In this document: positions 42,771-55,300 of the stretch, in pieces
Numbering within the stretch: position 1 is the first letter of the stretch
Layout: the number at the start of each line of letters is the position of its first letter
DNA from: Tribonema minus
Taxonomy: Eukaryota; Sar; Xanthophyceae; Tribonematales; Tribonemataceae
NCBI GenBank assembly: GCA_017506865.1
Contig: JAFCMP010000527.1
Span: forward strand, 638,693-702,692
DNA: 64,000 nt
Direction of reading: 5' to 3'
Program-made: the position numbers and the translations under genes
Notes under the pieces: model-generated
The model's input: the letters and a program-made list of their open reading frames with translations, nothing else
Databases searched by the model: none
What the model was told of the DNA's origin: nothing

Positions 42771-43035
42771 GTCATACCGTACCACCTTCACAGCCCACTT
42801 GCTGCTGTACATATGTAAATACTCCCCCTGTAGTGATGGATTGAAGGAGTTTGATATGCCACGTCTATTCAAATTTTGTAAACTGACCATGGTTTTGCCT
42901 CAACATGCAAGAACATAACATTCGGGTGTTGTCTTACCCCAACACATCAAAAGCAGACAGAAGAGACACCCAAGTACCATGCACAAATGTGAACACGCTG
43001 TACTCAATTTTCCTTTTGGTTGATGATAATCACTG

Positions 43036-43540
43036 GTAATTACCTAATGCAACATCTACTGCTGCAATACAAAGTGTTGCTGTGGGTCTGCTGCTGACAT
43101 TAACTGCTCTCGGCTTGTCTGCATAACCGTCCAGCGCATCATCGTTTATACACATCAGCACATCAACTTGCTCCATAGGCGTGCTCCTCAGCAGAGCGCT
43201 TACAACTAGTAGTACCACATCCCGCTGCGCGGGTCCCATCATCTCTCCGCTGCAGTCTTGCACTGGACGTTCAAACTGAAATCAAAACCATTTATTGGTT
43301 CTTGACACTCCCTAGTGATTATCTAATGCAGCTTTTGATTGTACAACATACTCTGCATGCTGCTGTGGGCCCGCTGCTGACAGAACCGCCCTTGGCTGTG
43401 CTTCGTAACCGTCCAGGGCATCATCGTCCAAAAGCACCAGCACATCAGCCTGTTATCTTCATACGCGAGCACAGGGCTTACGAGTATCACTCATGTCCAT
43501 GGCCACATCCCGCTGAGAGTGTCACATTATCGCCACTAAG
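43036..43540 (-). other. Duplicated minus-strand exon-like module
   Basis: Two copies, about 43250-43036 and 43530-43316, read on the minus strand as VDVLMCINDDALDGYADKPR and ADVLVLLDDDALDGYEAQPR, sharing DDALDGYxxxPRAV. The upstream copy ends in a TAG after AALDNH. An acceptor-like CAG precedes the second. They could be duplicated exons of an unidentified minus-strand gene that includes the 43657-43765 piece. Confidence 0.4.
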
Positions 43541-43656
43541 TCTTAAACTGATGCTGAAGTAGCTACTGCTGACGCCTTCAAGTCGCTGCACGTAAGCATG
43601 CGATTCGTTGGCCTTCTTGGCAATGACAAGAGCGCCGCACTGGTTTTGCTTTGAAC

Positions 43657-43765
43657 CTCATTCTGCATAATATGCATTTGCGGGTTGTCCAGTGCACTCG
43701 ATAGCTCAGCGTCTGTGTCAGCGGCTGCTGCTACATCCAGAGCGATTTGGTATCGATGTACGTGC
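43657..43765 (-). CDS. Exon-like piece of an unidentified minus-strand gene
   Basis: Bounded by GATGCAG| and GAATGAG|GTTCAA, this 109-nt segment reads YQIALDVAAAADTDAEL and then SSALDNPQMHIMQNE, an acidic helical sequence. It may connect with the DDALDGY modules to its left. Function unknown. Confidence 0.35.
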
Positions 43766-44025
43766 CTGCATCGGGCACAGGTACAGTTTGAGCTGTGAGC
43801 ACATCGGGCAGCAGCTGCTGGTGCAGCTGATGCTGTTGTAGCCTCTGGCTGGTAGCCATGCACGTATGGTGGCTGCCGCTGCTGTTGCTGATAACGACAT
43901 GTCTCTGTTAATCTCAAACGAAGATGGCCGCAAGACGGCACTCTACATGAGCCGACAGAGCAACTATCTGCTCAGATTTGGCCAACACAGCATTGATTTA
44001 ATTTCATGTGCGGCCACAAGCACAG

Positions 44026-46850
44026 CCCGTGTCGGCATGCGCAGCAGCTTTTGGAGGCAAAGCTGCCTAGAGAGCTTCAGAATGAACTGCTGCGGATTGT
44101 CACCGTGCTCTCTGAAGGTACATTTTGAGAAGGTCAGTGCCACCAGCAGCACTACGTGTCAATTCACCATCATACCATGACCATATATATCTAATAGCAG
44201 CAAAAACAGCAGCGCCAGCACAGCAGCCCGCCAAATTGCATACGTAGACATCGATAATGGTTTCCTTCGCGTTGCTGCTGCCACCTGCACTGGCAAATGC
44301 CAGATGAAGCCACGCTTGTGCTCAAGTAACGAAACTTCATTGCTGTGAATGTGTTGCTTTCCCGTTGTTGCTGTATTTCCCCAAAACATGTCAGGTGAAG
44401 AAATGCATCCTCACCATTGCTCATAACGAGTCAACATGTGAGGCCGTCTTTGTGCACGGGTTGCATGATCATCTACACATTGCTCAGATAGTGGTATCGA
44501 ACAGGACGGGGTCTCATAACCTTCCCCATTAAGTAATTCGCTTTGCTTGGCGCTGTAGTTAGATAAAAAAGCCTATGCTTTCATTTTACTTTTTGTCGTT
44601 CAGAAGCCCATGATGTCTCCAGAAGAGCTGCGCCTTGCTGTTGCCAGGTACACCGCTCAGCAGCAGCATTTGACAAAAAGTGCTCAGCTGCACTGAAGGC
44701 CCCTGTACAGGGTCGCCTGTTGATTTGCGGATGTGGAGGGTTTGTACCCCTCACTCTATTGCGCTCTGGCTCACAGGTATGTGGGGCCTAGGCAGCTGCG
44801 CTTGTTCTTGTCCTCTTCAGCTGCAGCGCTTCTAGGAGGGGGGGATTACTCAGCTATACATGTTCCAGCCCACACCGCTCATCCCCAATTTCACGAATGT
44901 TGGACCTGACCAACACATGCAGTTAAGGCGGTCTCGCAACAACGCAAGTTGCTGTATTCACGGCACATTTGTCCTTACCTGGCACCTGCATGCAACCCTC
45001 GCTAGCCATGGGTCCTTGCCTCCTGGATCCAGGCAAATCGCGCATGCAGCCATTACGCCAACTGAGACAACACATTACCGTGCTTACCAGTTGTAAAGAG
45101 TCCATGTGCAGCATGATCTATGCAGTGCTTGAAAGCTTTTGTGTGTGCGTTTGCTGTACATTCTGTTACAAACACATGGCATTTTATGAACTTAGGCACA
45201 CGCCCTTCTTGCCGTCTGCTCAATTCAAGTAGTATGGTTGATGTATTTATGTTGCGAGACTTGTAGTGCAGCATGCATGAGTATTTTTGTCACGTGTCAG
45301 CCTGTGGGACCTGCTGTCGAATAAGCACATTAGCTACACGTGCCTGGCGTTACCTCTCTTTCTCTCACTGTTATGGCTGCATTGGCAGGCCGCCAAATGC
45401 CTGTGGCAGGAGTGCCACAAGAACATCGCCATGCATATCTGTGCTGCTGAGCAGGTCGCGCACTCCTGCAGGTACAGCGTGAGGACGCACAAGTACAGGT
45501 GCCAGACTACAAGCATGTGTAGGTGTGGAGCGACATCGCTTGAAGCACTTGCAACTTTTGCAGAGCAATTAATGAGATCCAGGCTGCAGTGCCTCGTTTT
45601 CTGCACGAAATGCTCTTGCATTTCGAGAAGAGCACCATTGTCGGCAGGTAAGTTGCAAAGCGTTTGGACCCTTGATTGCAGCGCAAGTTACAAGGTCCTG
45701 CTGCCTGAGATTCTGCCAGCAGCTGCACTGGAGGTGAGAACCATGTGCTGCGGTGCGGCAACACAGCCTGCTTTGCGATCAGCCACCGGAAGTCAGACAT
45801 TGCCCTCAGTACACAAGTTGCATATCAGAGATGAGCGCACAGTGCATCTGCAATAGCAATAGTACTTCAGCACAAGGTATATGCCACACGGAAACACCTC
45901 AAACATTTATGTGCGTTGATGTAATTCAAAAAGTTACCCTCCGAGGTGCGGACGTTACAACATGCAACAGAAGGCTGACACAACGTTACTTACTGGTACC
46001 TCAGAGAAGACATCCATGCCGCACTGAGGCGCAGACCTACGCACTGCGCCTGTGTGGGCATCGAACTCATGACACTCAAAAGTTTTTCCAATTGAACACT
46101 TGCGGGGAAACTAAAGCCGCTGCGCTAAGGCTAAGGCAGAGGTCTGTCCACCGCATGCATGTGGGCACCAAATCTCATGAGTAGTCCCAAGAATCGTGTG
46201 GGATGCGTACGTTTGAGGCATCTGACGTTCAAGCCTGCGATAGCGCCCCGCAGACATGGAAAACATACCGGCGGCGAGCATGCAGTATTATGAATGCATG
46301 TTGTTTGAGAAGTGATATTCCCCGTCACAGGGAAGCGTGCGTCAGCACCATGCAAGCATTGCCAAGTGGCCGTTTTCATTGTATCTCACATGCATTACAT
46401 ACCGGCCAACGTCATCCGAACCTCACCATGTCGCTGCTTTCGAATGCACTTACTTCCCGCCATGTTATGGACTAATATTGCCTGGCAACAGACTGTCGCA
46501 AGTGACCACACAGACTGCAATGGCGGTGTCGTTTGCACTAAACGCTCAATATCTTAAAGGCCATGTTCCCATACTCAAGTGCACGTGCATCTGCGCGGCC
46601 TGTTTACCCGCCCTACTCTAGACCTATGTTTGCTGTCCCTGCCTTGTCCCTGCTTGGCAACAGACCATCACAGACAGCCACGCCCACTGCAGCATCTGGT
46701 GTGCCTCTCCTGCACTGCCAACAGGTATGCACGCCACTTTGGCGGTGAAGATCGTGACATGCTCGCACAGGCCCTCAAGTGGTACAGATGTCTCAGTGAC
46801 ACCGGCAATTATGGTGGGATCCTGTTGGCTGTTGTGGTCCGGCCCTTTGC
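44026..46850 (+). CDS. Unidentified multi-exon plus-strand gene
   Basis: I do not recognise the protein. Three successive exons join perfectly in phase with good splice sites: 45389-45471 (CLWQECHKNIAMHICAAEQ), 45564-45647 (INEIQAAVPRFLHEMLLHF) and 45682-45733 (SYKVLLPEILPAAALE, ending GAG|GTGAGA). Upstream, 44026-44117 (HAQQLLEAKLPRELQNELLR, then IVTVLSEG) looks coding and has both borders. Downstream, a segment from 46725 reads YARHFGGEDRDMLAQALKWY. All are helix-prone, with no cleft or metal motif, so a helical-repeat or scaffold protein is possible. The phases of the first and last pieces have not been tied to the core three, and start and stop are not located. Introns are short compared with SEC3. 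Confidence 0.5.
46050..46140 (-). other. tRNA-like sequence with A- and B-box-like motifs
   Basis: On the minus strand TAGCGCAGCGGC (46127-46116) fits the Pol III A box at 11 of 12 positions. AGTTCGATGCC (46067-46057) fits the B box at 9 of 11. They lie 60 nt apart, as in a tRNA with a long variable arm or a tRNA-derived SINE head. I could not fold a convincing cloverleaf, so a decayed tRNA or SINE relic is more likely than a working tRNA gene. Confidence 0.22.
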
Positions 46851-47809
46851 TGGTGAGTGCAAATGTCTTGCTCCTCGTGAATCACGGACAGGAGGTCTAA
46901 TAGCTCTGCCTCGTTGAGATAGCCAACAGCAGAACAAATGCTTCCTGGAGCCTGTGACGTGTACGGTATCACGGTCCCGAGCCTGAACAGTGCCGTGCTC
47001 GGCGCGCTGCGCTTGCTGCCATACACATATATATGGTGCCATCGCTATGCGGCAAATGAGAACAGTGGCACCACCACTTCAGCAGCCTCATGACCCCAAG
47101 GCTTGTGCAGGCGCAAGGACTGGCTGCTGCAGATACACGATCCCGTGCCGCTATATGAACCGCGCTACAACTGAATTAGCAGGACGTCGCTCCCTATCTT
47201 GGAACCAAAGCACAACACTGTCGAGCACTCATGCAGCCAGACTCTGCCAGATGACAGCAGCAGTGGTGCATGGATGCCAACGCCAGTAGCAGCTTCACAA
47301 CATTGTCAGGTGAGTCTGAGTCGATCTCTACCGGCAGTGTTGTTGCTGCCGCTGCTGCTGCTGCTGCTGCTCGCCTAGTATCTGTGTTGACAGAGTTGAT
47401 ACGAGCCAGTACGATTTCTCATCAAGTTGATCACATTTTGTTACTGTGATGACTGAAGCCCTGGTAGCGATGGCATTGGCGCGGGCGAGCGGTCCACAGG
47501 TGCGGCTTTCAATGGTCCTGTTCTGCTATATACAGTGTTGACGCAAGTGCTCATTCTTCCTCGGCTCAGGCAGTCGACACACCAAGGCTGCTGCTGCTGC
47601 TGTGGTGTGATGTGGGCTGACTTCCTGTTCGCATGGGTCGCATGCCTCACATGGCCACATGCCCTACTCCCTTCCATTATAGTTAGACTTAAGCTTGCTG
47701 AAGTGCATCTGGAGCCACAGCGCTGCAGGGTCTACAGCTGCCACAGCCACATGTACTCAATGCGTGATGCAAAGGCAAAGTAGACTGTGCTTTCGCTGTG
47801 CTCCAAAGT

Positions 47810-48775
47810 ATTGTAAGCAGTTTCGTGTAGTCACTTGATGTATTGACGAAACTACAGAGAGCAACTGGATTGCGGCTTTGCCAGTGCCTGACTTATGTTG
47901 TGTGATGGTCAACGTGTCCTGCACATAAGCGGGTCGAAGGCTGTGAGGTTCTCATATCTCAGATGAGTCTATTGGACTTCAAAGCCACAGTTGAACTTCA
48001 TTTAAGCAGTTTCGTGTAGTCACTTGATGTATTAACGAAACTACAGAGAGCAACTGGATTGCAGCTTTGCCAGTGCCTGACTTGTGTTGTGTGATGGTCA
48101 AAGTGTCCTGCCCATAAGCGGGTCAAAGGCTGTGAGGTTCTCATATCTCAGATGAGTCTAGTCCAACACTGCATCTTATTGGACTTCAAAGCTACACAAA
48201 TAGTGCCACAGTTGAACTTAATATAAACACACTTGAAGTTGAATATTTACGCTTTGCAGAAAATGGGAGAGCGTCGTACACTGCGCGTTTTGCTTTTGCG
48301 CTGCAGAAACTAACTTGGATCAAAAGATTCGGGGACGGCACAGTTGAACTTAATATAAACACACTTGAAGTTGAATATTTACGCTTTACAGAAAATGGGA
48401 GAGCGTCGTACACTGCGCGTTTTGCTTTTGCGCTACAGAAACTAACTTGAAAAGATTCGGGGAGGGCACAGTTGAACTTAATATAAACACACTTGAAGTT
48501 GGATCTTTGTGCTGGTCACTCTCGTGCTGCTCGGTTTAGTGTTTGTGTTCTCACTTGGTGTATCAACGAAACTACAGAGAGCAATTGGACTGCGGCTTTG
48601 CCAGTGCCTGACTTATGTTGTGTGATGGTCAAAGTGTCCTGCCCATAAGCGGGTCAAAGACTGTGCGGTTCTCATATCTTAGATGAGTCTAGTCAAACAC
48701 TAAGTCTGACAGCAACCTATTGGGCTTCAAAGCTACACCAATAGTGCCACAATGAAGTTAATATAATGTCCTCAG
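47810..48775. repeat. A-A-B-B-B-A repeat mosaic
   Basis: Unit A (about 180-220 bp; contains ACGAAACTACAGAGAGCAAYTGG and GCTTTGCCAGTGCCTGACTT) occurs at about 47817, 48004 and 48545. Unit B (about 130 bp; AGTTGAACTTAATATAAACA, GGGAGAGCGTCGTACACTGC) occurs at about 48208 and 48341, with a truncated copy at 48470. The first two A copies start with AGTTTCGT...ACGAAACT, a short hairpin. The copies are close in sequence, so recent. No protein seen. Confidence 0.85.
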
Positions 48776-48884
48776 ATCTGTTGGCCAAAACTACTTTCGA
48801 ATCTTGAACACGAAAACGCGCGTGTACGACCCACTCCTGCTTTCTTTAATTTTCAATTGTATTCAATGTCAGCTCTGAGAGGGG

Positions 48885-49394
48885 GTGCGGCCTATGATGA
48901 ATGAGGGTGAGCAGCCCTCAGCAGTGCAGGATGGTGTGGTGCGCCTGGCCGACCTCAAACGTACACACGAACACGAAAAGCCTGCAATACAGCTGTTGAT
49001 GGATATAAGTTGCATGACTGTGGTGTTGACGCACTTGCTGCGCATCATCAATGGTGAGGACATAACTTTGGAGATGATCAGCACGCGACCAATAGTACAC
49101 TATAGCAACTGCTGCTCATACGCGAACGCACAACTGCAGCAATGCACACACCAGTGCAACAAGCTCAAATTATTACCAAAGCAAGTGCAGATCACACAGG
49201 GCAAAGTGAGGCAGACCAATATGATATGTAAAATGTGTGTACTTTTATTAAATTATATGTCAACAGTCCTCAATCACAAAAGCATTATGCGCCCCAGGAA
49301 CGATTTCACTCCAAGTGCACCCACGGCATGCACACGCCCCAGCGTATGGCGCACTAAGCCCAGCTTAACTCTGACTAACGCTTGGAGGGGTTGA
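48885..49394 (+). other. Open plus-strand stretch, doubtful gene
   Basis: A 169-codon open frame begins MRPMMNEGEQPSAVQDG and overlaps the 3' end of the minus-strand gene. The first ~70 residues look mildly coding (LADLKRTHEHEKPAIQLLMD); the rest does not. It could be chance, given that it overlaps the end of a well-supported gene on the other strand. Confidence 0.15.
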
Positions 49395-52300
49395 AGCCCA
49401 TGTGCCCATGGGGGCCTGTGTAGCGAAAGCCGGGAGGGGCGTTCTGCACGCCGGCGGGAAGCGTGTAGGGCGTGAGTGCATGCGCACCAGACTGCAACTG
49501 GGGGAAGCCACTGCGCGCAGGGCGCTGCATCATGTGGAAAAAGTGGAAGTACATGACCTGCTGCGCCTGCTGCTGCGCAAGCCACGCCTGGTGCGCCTGT
49601 CTAGCCTGCTGCGCACTCTCGCTCTGCAGCGTCTGGAGGTGGTGCAACGACCTTGCGTGCGTGGCGTGCATCTGCTGCATGCTGACAGCGTGCATACGCT
49701 GCATGTTCTGAATGGCCTCCGCAGCCACTTGCGCGACGCTAAGTGCGTCCCCACCACCACCATACCCGCCACACCCCTGCCTGAGGCTGTCCGAATTGCC
49801 GCCGGCATCAGCGTTGATGTCATCACCGGCCATCGCGCTGCCACTACCCCCGCCACCATACCTGCCGCCATTGTTGATGCGCCGACACTTGGAAGGGCGC
49901 AACAAGCTGGTGTGCTCGGCGCGCACCCATTGGTTGTAGTTGGAGATGGCGGCGTCGAGACTGGAGTGGATGTCGTTCATCCTGCCGACCAGCAGCTCCT
50001 GCGCAGCGCCGCGGCCGAAGGAGCCCTCTGCACTGTATGCCTCCCTGAAGATCTCCGTGACGAACGTGTTGCGGATGGAGTACGGCCCCCACTTTGGTAT
50101 GGCAAAGTGGCACATGCCGAGCTTTCTGATGACCTCTGTGAAGGTCTTAGCCCTGAGCAGCTTGTTGCTGTTGCCCGCAAGTCCGATGATGCGGTCCGGC
50201 ACGGGCATGTTGGGGAGGTCTGTGCTCTGCTGCCACAGCATGCGCATAGAGCGGCACACGAAGAGGACCACCAGGTACATGCGCGTGAGGCCCGGCGGCT
50301 GGGGGATGGATGTGGGGAGGGGGTCGTTGAGGTGCCCGGCCCGCCCCTTCATTCGCCCGGCTGTTTTCTTGTTGGTGGGATCGTCAATAGTCTGCATGGC
50401 GAGAAGTCGACATGGTTAGTGCTACGGCACATGCATCAGAACAGCTAGTATTATCAAGATGCAATACCCAGGGCCAGTGCTGGTACCTTTAGAAAATACC
50501 CAGGGCCAGTGATGGTACGTTCAGAAAATCACATGCTATCGACTTAGTGCAACCACTGCTACATGAATGCCTGGATCTGTTCATTCAAGCAATGACATTG
50601 GAGTAAACCAACATCAAGCATGCATTCAGTAGCATTAGCATGCACTGCATAACACTCCAGCATGCATACAGTAGCAACCACCTGTGAGCAAGCATGCAAG
50701 AACATTTCTTAACACGGGTACGAACCCAGCACATTCTTAGCATGCATGCAATAACATCAGTGCGCACTGCATACACGCCAGCATGCATACAAGCAAATAA
50801 GCAATTCACATTGATCAAGCATGAGATAGCACATTCATAACAAAAGGCACTCGCCCAGTGCATTTTAGCATGCATGCAGTAACATCAGAGTGCACTGCAT
50901 AGCGTTTTTAGCATGCATACCTTAGCAGGCTGAGCATTGAAGCCAACACCCATTTGAGCGAGCATGTGACGACACTCACTACATGCAGTACTGACTCAGT
51001 GCACTTAGGTCCGTTGCACATATACATGCAAAGCATAGACGCCTTCTTCAGTAGCGCTTGAACATTGGTAGGCCGCATGCGCGCGCGTAACCAGCATCAA
51101 GTACAACTTGCGTAGGCACTCACCAAGAAGAGGCGTGTGCCAACCTTGTTGACCTTGACGCCATTGTCGATGACCACATAGTTGATGACCTTGGCGTAGA
51201 CCAGTGATGGGCGGTTGTCCCAGACATCCTGCTGACGGACCGGCGTCTCCATGTATGCGATGAGATGCGCGAGTGTCTCCAGGTTGAAGCAGTCGTAGAG
51301 GTTGGCGTGGTCGTCCAGGAGGTGCTGCGCAAGCTCCAGCACCCAAGGCACCTGCGTCAGATGCGCAGCTTCCGTGCCGCTGAGTGGCTTCCCCTTAGCT
51401 GTGCCCCAGACCGCCTGCTGCTGTAGTATGCTGCTGAGATCGTCCAGGTCCGCCGCCGTCTTGCCGTTCGCCTCCAGCCAGTTGGTGATGCATGTCTCAA
51501 ACGGGCCCCACGTCCCCCGCAGCATGACGTTGATCATCTCGTCGTATACATGGCTGCCGTCGTCCGCGCTGATGAGACGTCCCTTCTCCATCTTGGTGTT
51601 GTCGCGGACATGGGCCGATTGCTCCTCCGCCAGCTTGCCGCGCCATAACTGCTGGTAGCTGACCTGCTGGCCATGCAGGCTCTTGAAGTAGTAGGTGAGG
51701 TGCTGCTTGTCGGACAGGACGTTGAGGTACTTGGCGGTGTGGAAGAGGTACAGTGTGGAGCAGTTGATGCCGTTGATGCTGGTTGCCGTGTAGGTGTTCT
51801 CGTATACGCCGACGTCAGCCGCCTTGCACACGATCTCTGCTCGCGTAAGTGTCCAGTCCTGAACGACGTTCCTGCCCTTCCGCTGTCCTGGGACGCACAC
51901 AAGGGCAGACAGAGACAAGGGCAGGGTGTCTCGGAGCTTGGCGCGCGGTAGAGGCGTCCATGTCGCCTCCGGGCTGTCCTGGTGGGCTCTGCCGTCGCAG
52001 CGCTCCAGCACGAGCTCGACCTCGCGCGGGGTGAGTAGAGTGCAGCCGGACGCGCAAGTTGGCAGCCGGCCGATGACAGCCGCCATGCTGAGGTTCTTCA
52101 GGCAGTGGTTCACTGGAATGTCCGATGCCCCGCCCACCGTGAGGTTGGTGCCGGGGTTGGGGCCGGTGAAGCGCATGAGCCGGAACGAGTTCACCTGACT
52201 CCACGACAGCCCTGGCCAGCTGAGTCGCCCGTAGGAGGTGTTGGCCATGCTGTCGCTGTACATGTGGAAGCGGGGCGGCGGCAGCAGCTGGCACGCTGTC

Positions 52301-55300
52301 ACGCTGTCCACGATGGCCTGCATGATGCCTCCGGTGCGCGCGCCCTCCTCTATGCTGGTGTACCCGCCCCCCAGCTCGGTGCGCGCGCCCTCCTCTATGC
52401 TGGTGTACCCGCCCCCCAGCTCGCCCTCCCCAGCCTCCTCCTCCATGCCGTCGCCGTCCATGCCGTCGATGCTGTCGGCACCCACCTCGCCCTCCTCCCC
52501 CCCCTCCTCCTCCTCACTTTCGCTGAAGCTCTCGTCATCGTCGTCGCCATCATCGAACAAGTCGGGCGCCTCCTCCACGTCGAGGGCGTCGGCGACCTCC
52601 GCCGCCTCGTCCTCGTAGATGAGAGCCGCTCGCTTGTCCTTCAAGATCCTGTTCTTGATAAACTTGGCCGAGTCGAGGCGCTTGTTGGTTTTCTTGGACC
52701 TGTCCGGGTCGGTGATGTAGTCGTGAAAGATGGCGATGCCGTTGAAGACGATGACCGCGCGCTGAAGCAGGAACTTGCGCCACGCATCTCCGAGGGACAC
52801 AACACCCTGCCCTGGCAGCGCGTGTGCCAGGACGTACGACAGGCCGTGCTCTTCCGTGCGGCTGGTTGAAGATGTGGCGGCAGTAGGCGGGGGCGGGGCG
52901 GCCGACCTGTTGACATGCAGAGCGGGTAAACAGTTGAAGTGTTAGAGAGATGCATGTGAGTGTTGAACTCCACTCTTCTGTCAGTGCTCATGCAACACGT
53001 AACGTAACGACAGCTCTTATAAAATAACATCTGTAGGAGCCTTACAACTGGAATACATCAAACTCGTACTTGAGGAGGGACACATAGTGTCAGCAAGAGA
53101 TCTACTGCTTACATCAAGCAAGAGCACCATGTCTGTGGGAGGTCTACTACTTGTTCCTCAAGCTGTGTGCTTGAGCAGGAGCGACAAACACATCAGCAGC
53201 AGCAGAAGTTTACTACGTACTCAAACTTCAAGTGCGGGTACATGTAAGAGCAATGCGTAGTGTCAGTAGCACCTCTACCAGTCGTACTCCAGGTTTGTAC
53301 AGGCGCGCGAGCAACGTGTCATATCAGCAGGGGTTCCATGCCTTCAGGTACATACATGTTCAAAAGCATGCAATAGTACAAGCGCTTGAGCTGTGAGTAC
53401 AGGTGTGGTGAGTCATCACCTGTGCACAGGCAGAGTGACGTGCAGCGTGGTGGCAGTAGGCGCAGGCATGTGCGTGAGCGGTGCGGCCAACCTGTTGACA
53501 TGCAGAACGGGTAGAGAGTTGGAGTGTTAGAGAGATGCATGTGAGTGTATGCATGCCACTGTTCTGTCAGTGCTTATGCAACACGTAACGTAACAACAGC
53601 TCTTCTTCACATTTGTACCTGAGTGCGAGAAATAACATCTTTATGAGATGACAATTGGTACTTCAAACATGCACCTGAGCAAGAGTGACACATAATGTCA
53701 GCAGGAGATCTACTGCTTACATCAAGCAAGAGCACCATGTCTGTGGGAGGTCTACTATTCGTTCGTAGCGCTGCGTGCTTGAGCAAGAGCGACAAAACAT
53801 TGGCATCATTACTACATTACTTCTGCTTCAAGTACGGGTACATGTAAGCGCAATGTGTAGTGTCAGTAGCACCTCTACCAGTCGTACTCCAAGTATGTAC
53901 AGGCGTGCGAGCAACATGTTGCATCAGCAGGGGTTTCATGCCTTCATGTACATGTCCAAAAGCATGCACCAGTACAAGCAGAGTTGCCGATAGCTCCTCC
54001 ACGCGGCACACACAAAACAACCGGCCTCCCTCGCGGCCTTTTTTAATACGAGAATATGAGTACAAGCGCTTGAGCTGTGAGTACAGGTGTTGCGAGTCAT
54101 GCCCTCACCTGTCCACAGGCAGAGCGACGGGCAGAGTGGTGGATGCTTTCTTGCGGAGGAACCAGCGGCCGTTGCTGCCGGCGTCAAGCACGCAACTGCC
54201 GTGGTACGCGGTGTGGATGACTCTCAAGTTTGTCTCCTTGTACGGCTGTGCAACGGGCGTCTCGCGCCTGTCTTTACCAATCTCCACGTACACCGTTATG
54301 CAGAGCGTGCAGGATGCAGTCCTCCCCGTGTTAAGCTCGCACTGGACCACGCGCCCGCTCTTCCAGTGCTCGTCCTTGTAGAAGAAGACCCTGTAGTCGC
54401 CGAACGATGTGGCGAAGTTGGACGGCAGCTCCAGGACGGGGTCGTACTGCTGCTCGGGACCCGGGGGCGGTGCAGGCGCAGAGGCAGGCGCAGAGGCAGG
54501 TGCAGAAGGGCGCACGGAAGGGCGCACAGGGCGCGTCATCGGTGGGGGAGCCGACGTGCCGTAGCTGACCACCAGGGACTGTCCCTTGGTGCCAACGAAC
54601 AAGCCGCCGTCGTCGAGACGAGTCTTGCCGCTGATCAGCCCGTACGCCTCCACATCTGCAAACCTGGTGTAGTCGAAGACGACCTCCTGCTCCTGTGTTG
54701 TCGGTTCTGGCGTGGAGTAGAGAGGCATCTTCTCGTTGGTGCCTGGGTTCACCACGTTCGTGCTAAGCAGCTCCGTTGAAAGCCTCTCGCTCTTGACCCA
54801 TGAGATCTGTGCAAGGGGTGGTGGTGCAGGTGAAGAGCATGCAAATGTGCAAGGGAATGGTCGCAAGTTGGTGGTGGATACTGTGCGGTGTCGGACACAA
54901 GCAGAGTGTACATGCCTTAACGCGCTCATATTAGACCCAACTGATGCGCACAAGGGAAGTGTATAACGCTGCGCACGCATAGATCAGCGCACGCTCATAT
55001 CAGACACGACCATTGTGCACAAGTGAGGCACAGGGCAAGTGTATGGCGTACAGCGCAGTGCGTGCGTAGATCAGACACAATCAGGTGCGCAGAGCAGGTG
55101 TATAACATTGTGCGCGCTGCAGCTCTCACCTCGCTCTCAATGACTGACTCCAGGAACGCGAACGTCTCGCCGACATTGCGCTGCAGCACCCTGAACGACT
55201 TGATGCGCTTGTCTTTCTCTATCGCGATGCCCACATTGTCACCGGCATTTGCAGGCACGAGCGTGCTGATACGAGCCTTGATCTTGCCGCTGAGGTACTT

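Noticed and set aside
45981-46140. Complete functional tRNA gene
   Set aside because: A and B boxes are present, but acceptor and T stems do not pair acceptably; kept only as a tRNA-like relic.
47817-48775. Cluster of spliceosomal snRNA genes
   Set aside because: The repeated A unit has no U1, U2, U4, U5 or U6 signature sequences that I can recognise.
49402-50448. 348-codon plus-strand open frame
   Set aside because: It is the antisense shadow of the last exon of the minus-strand gene, which has splice support, phase continuity and better protein character.
52105-52869. 254-codon plus-strand open frame, also 54087-54779 (230 codons)
   Set aside because: Both lie opposite GC-rich coding exons of the minus-strand gene; their composition mirrors the opposite strand.
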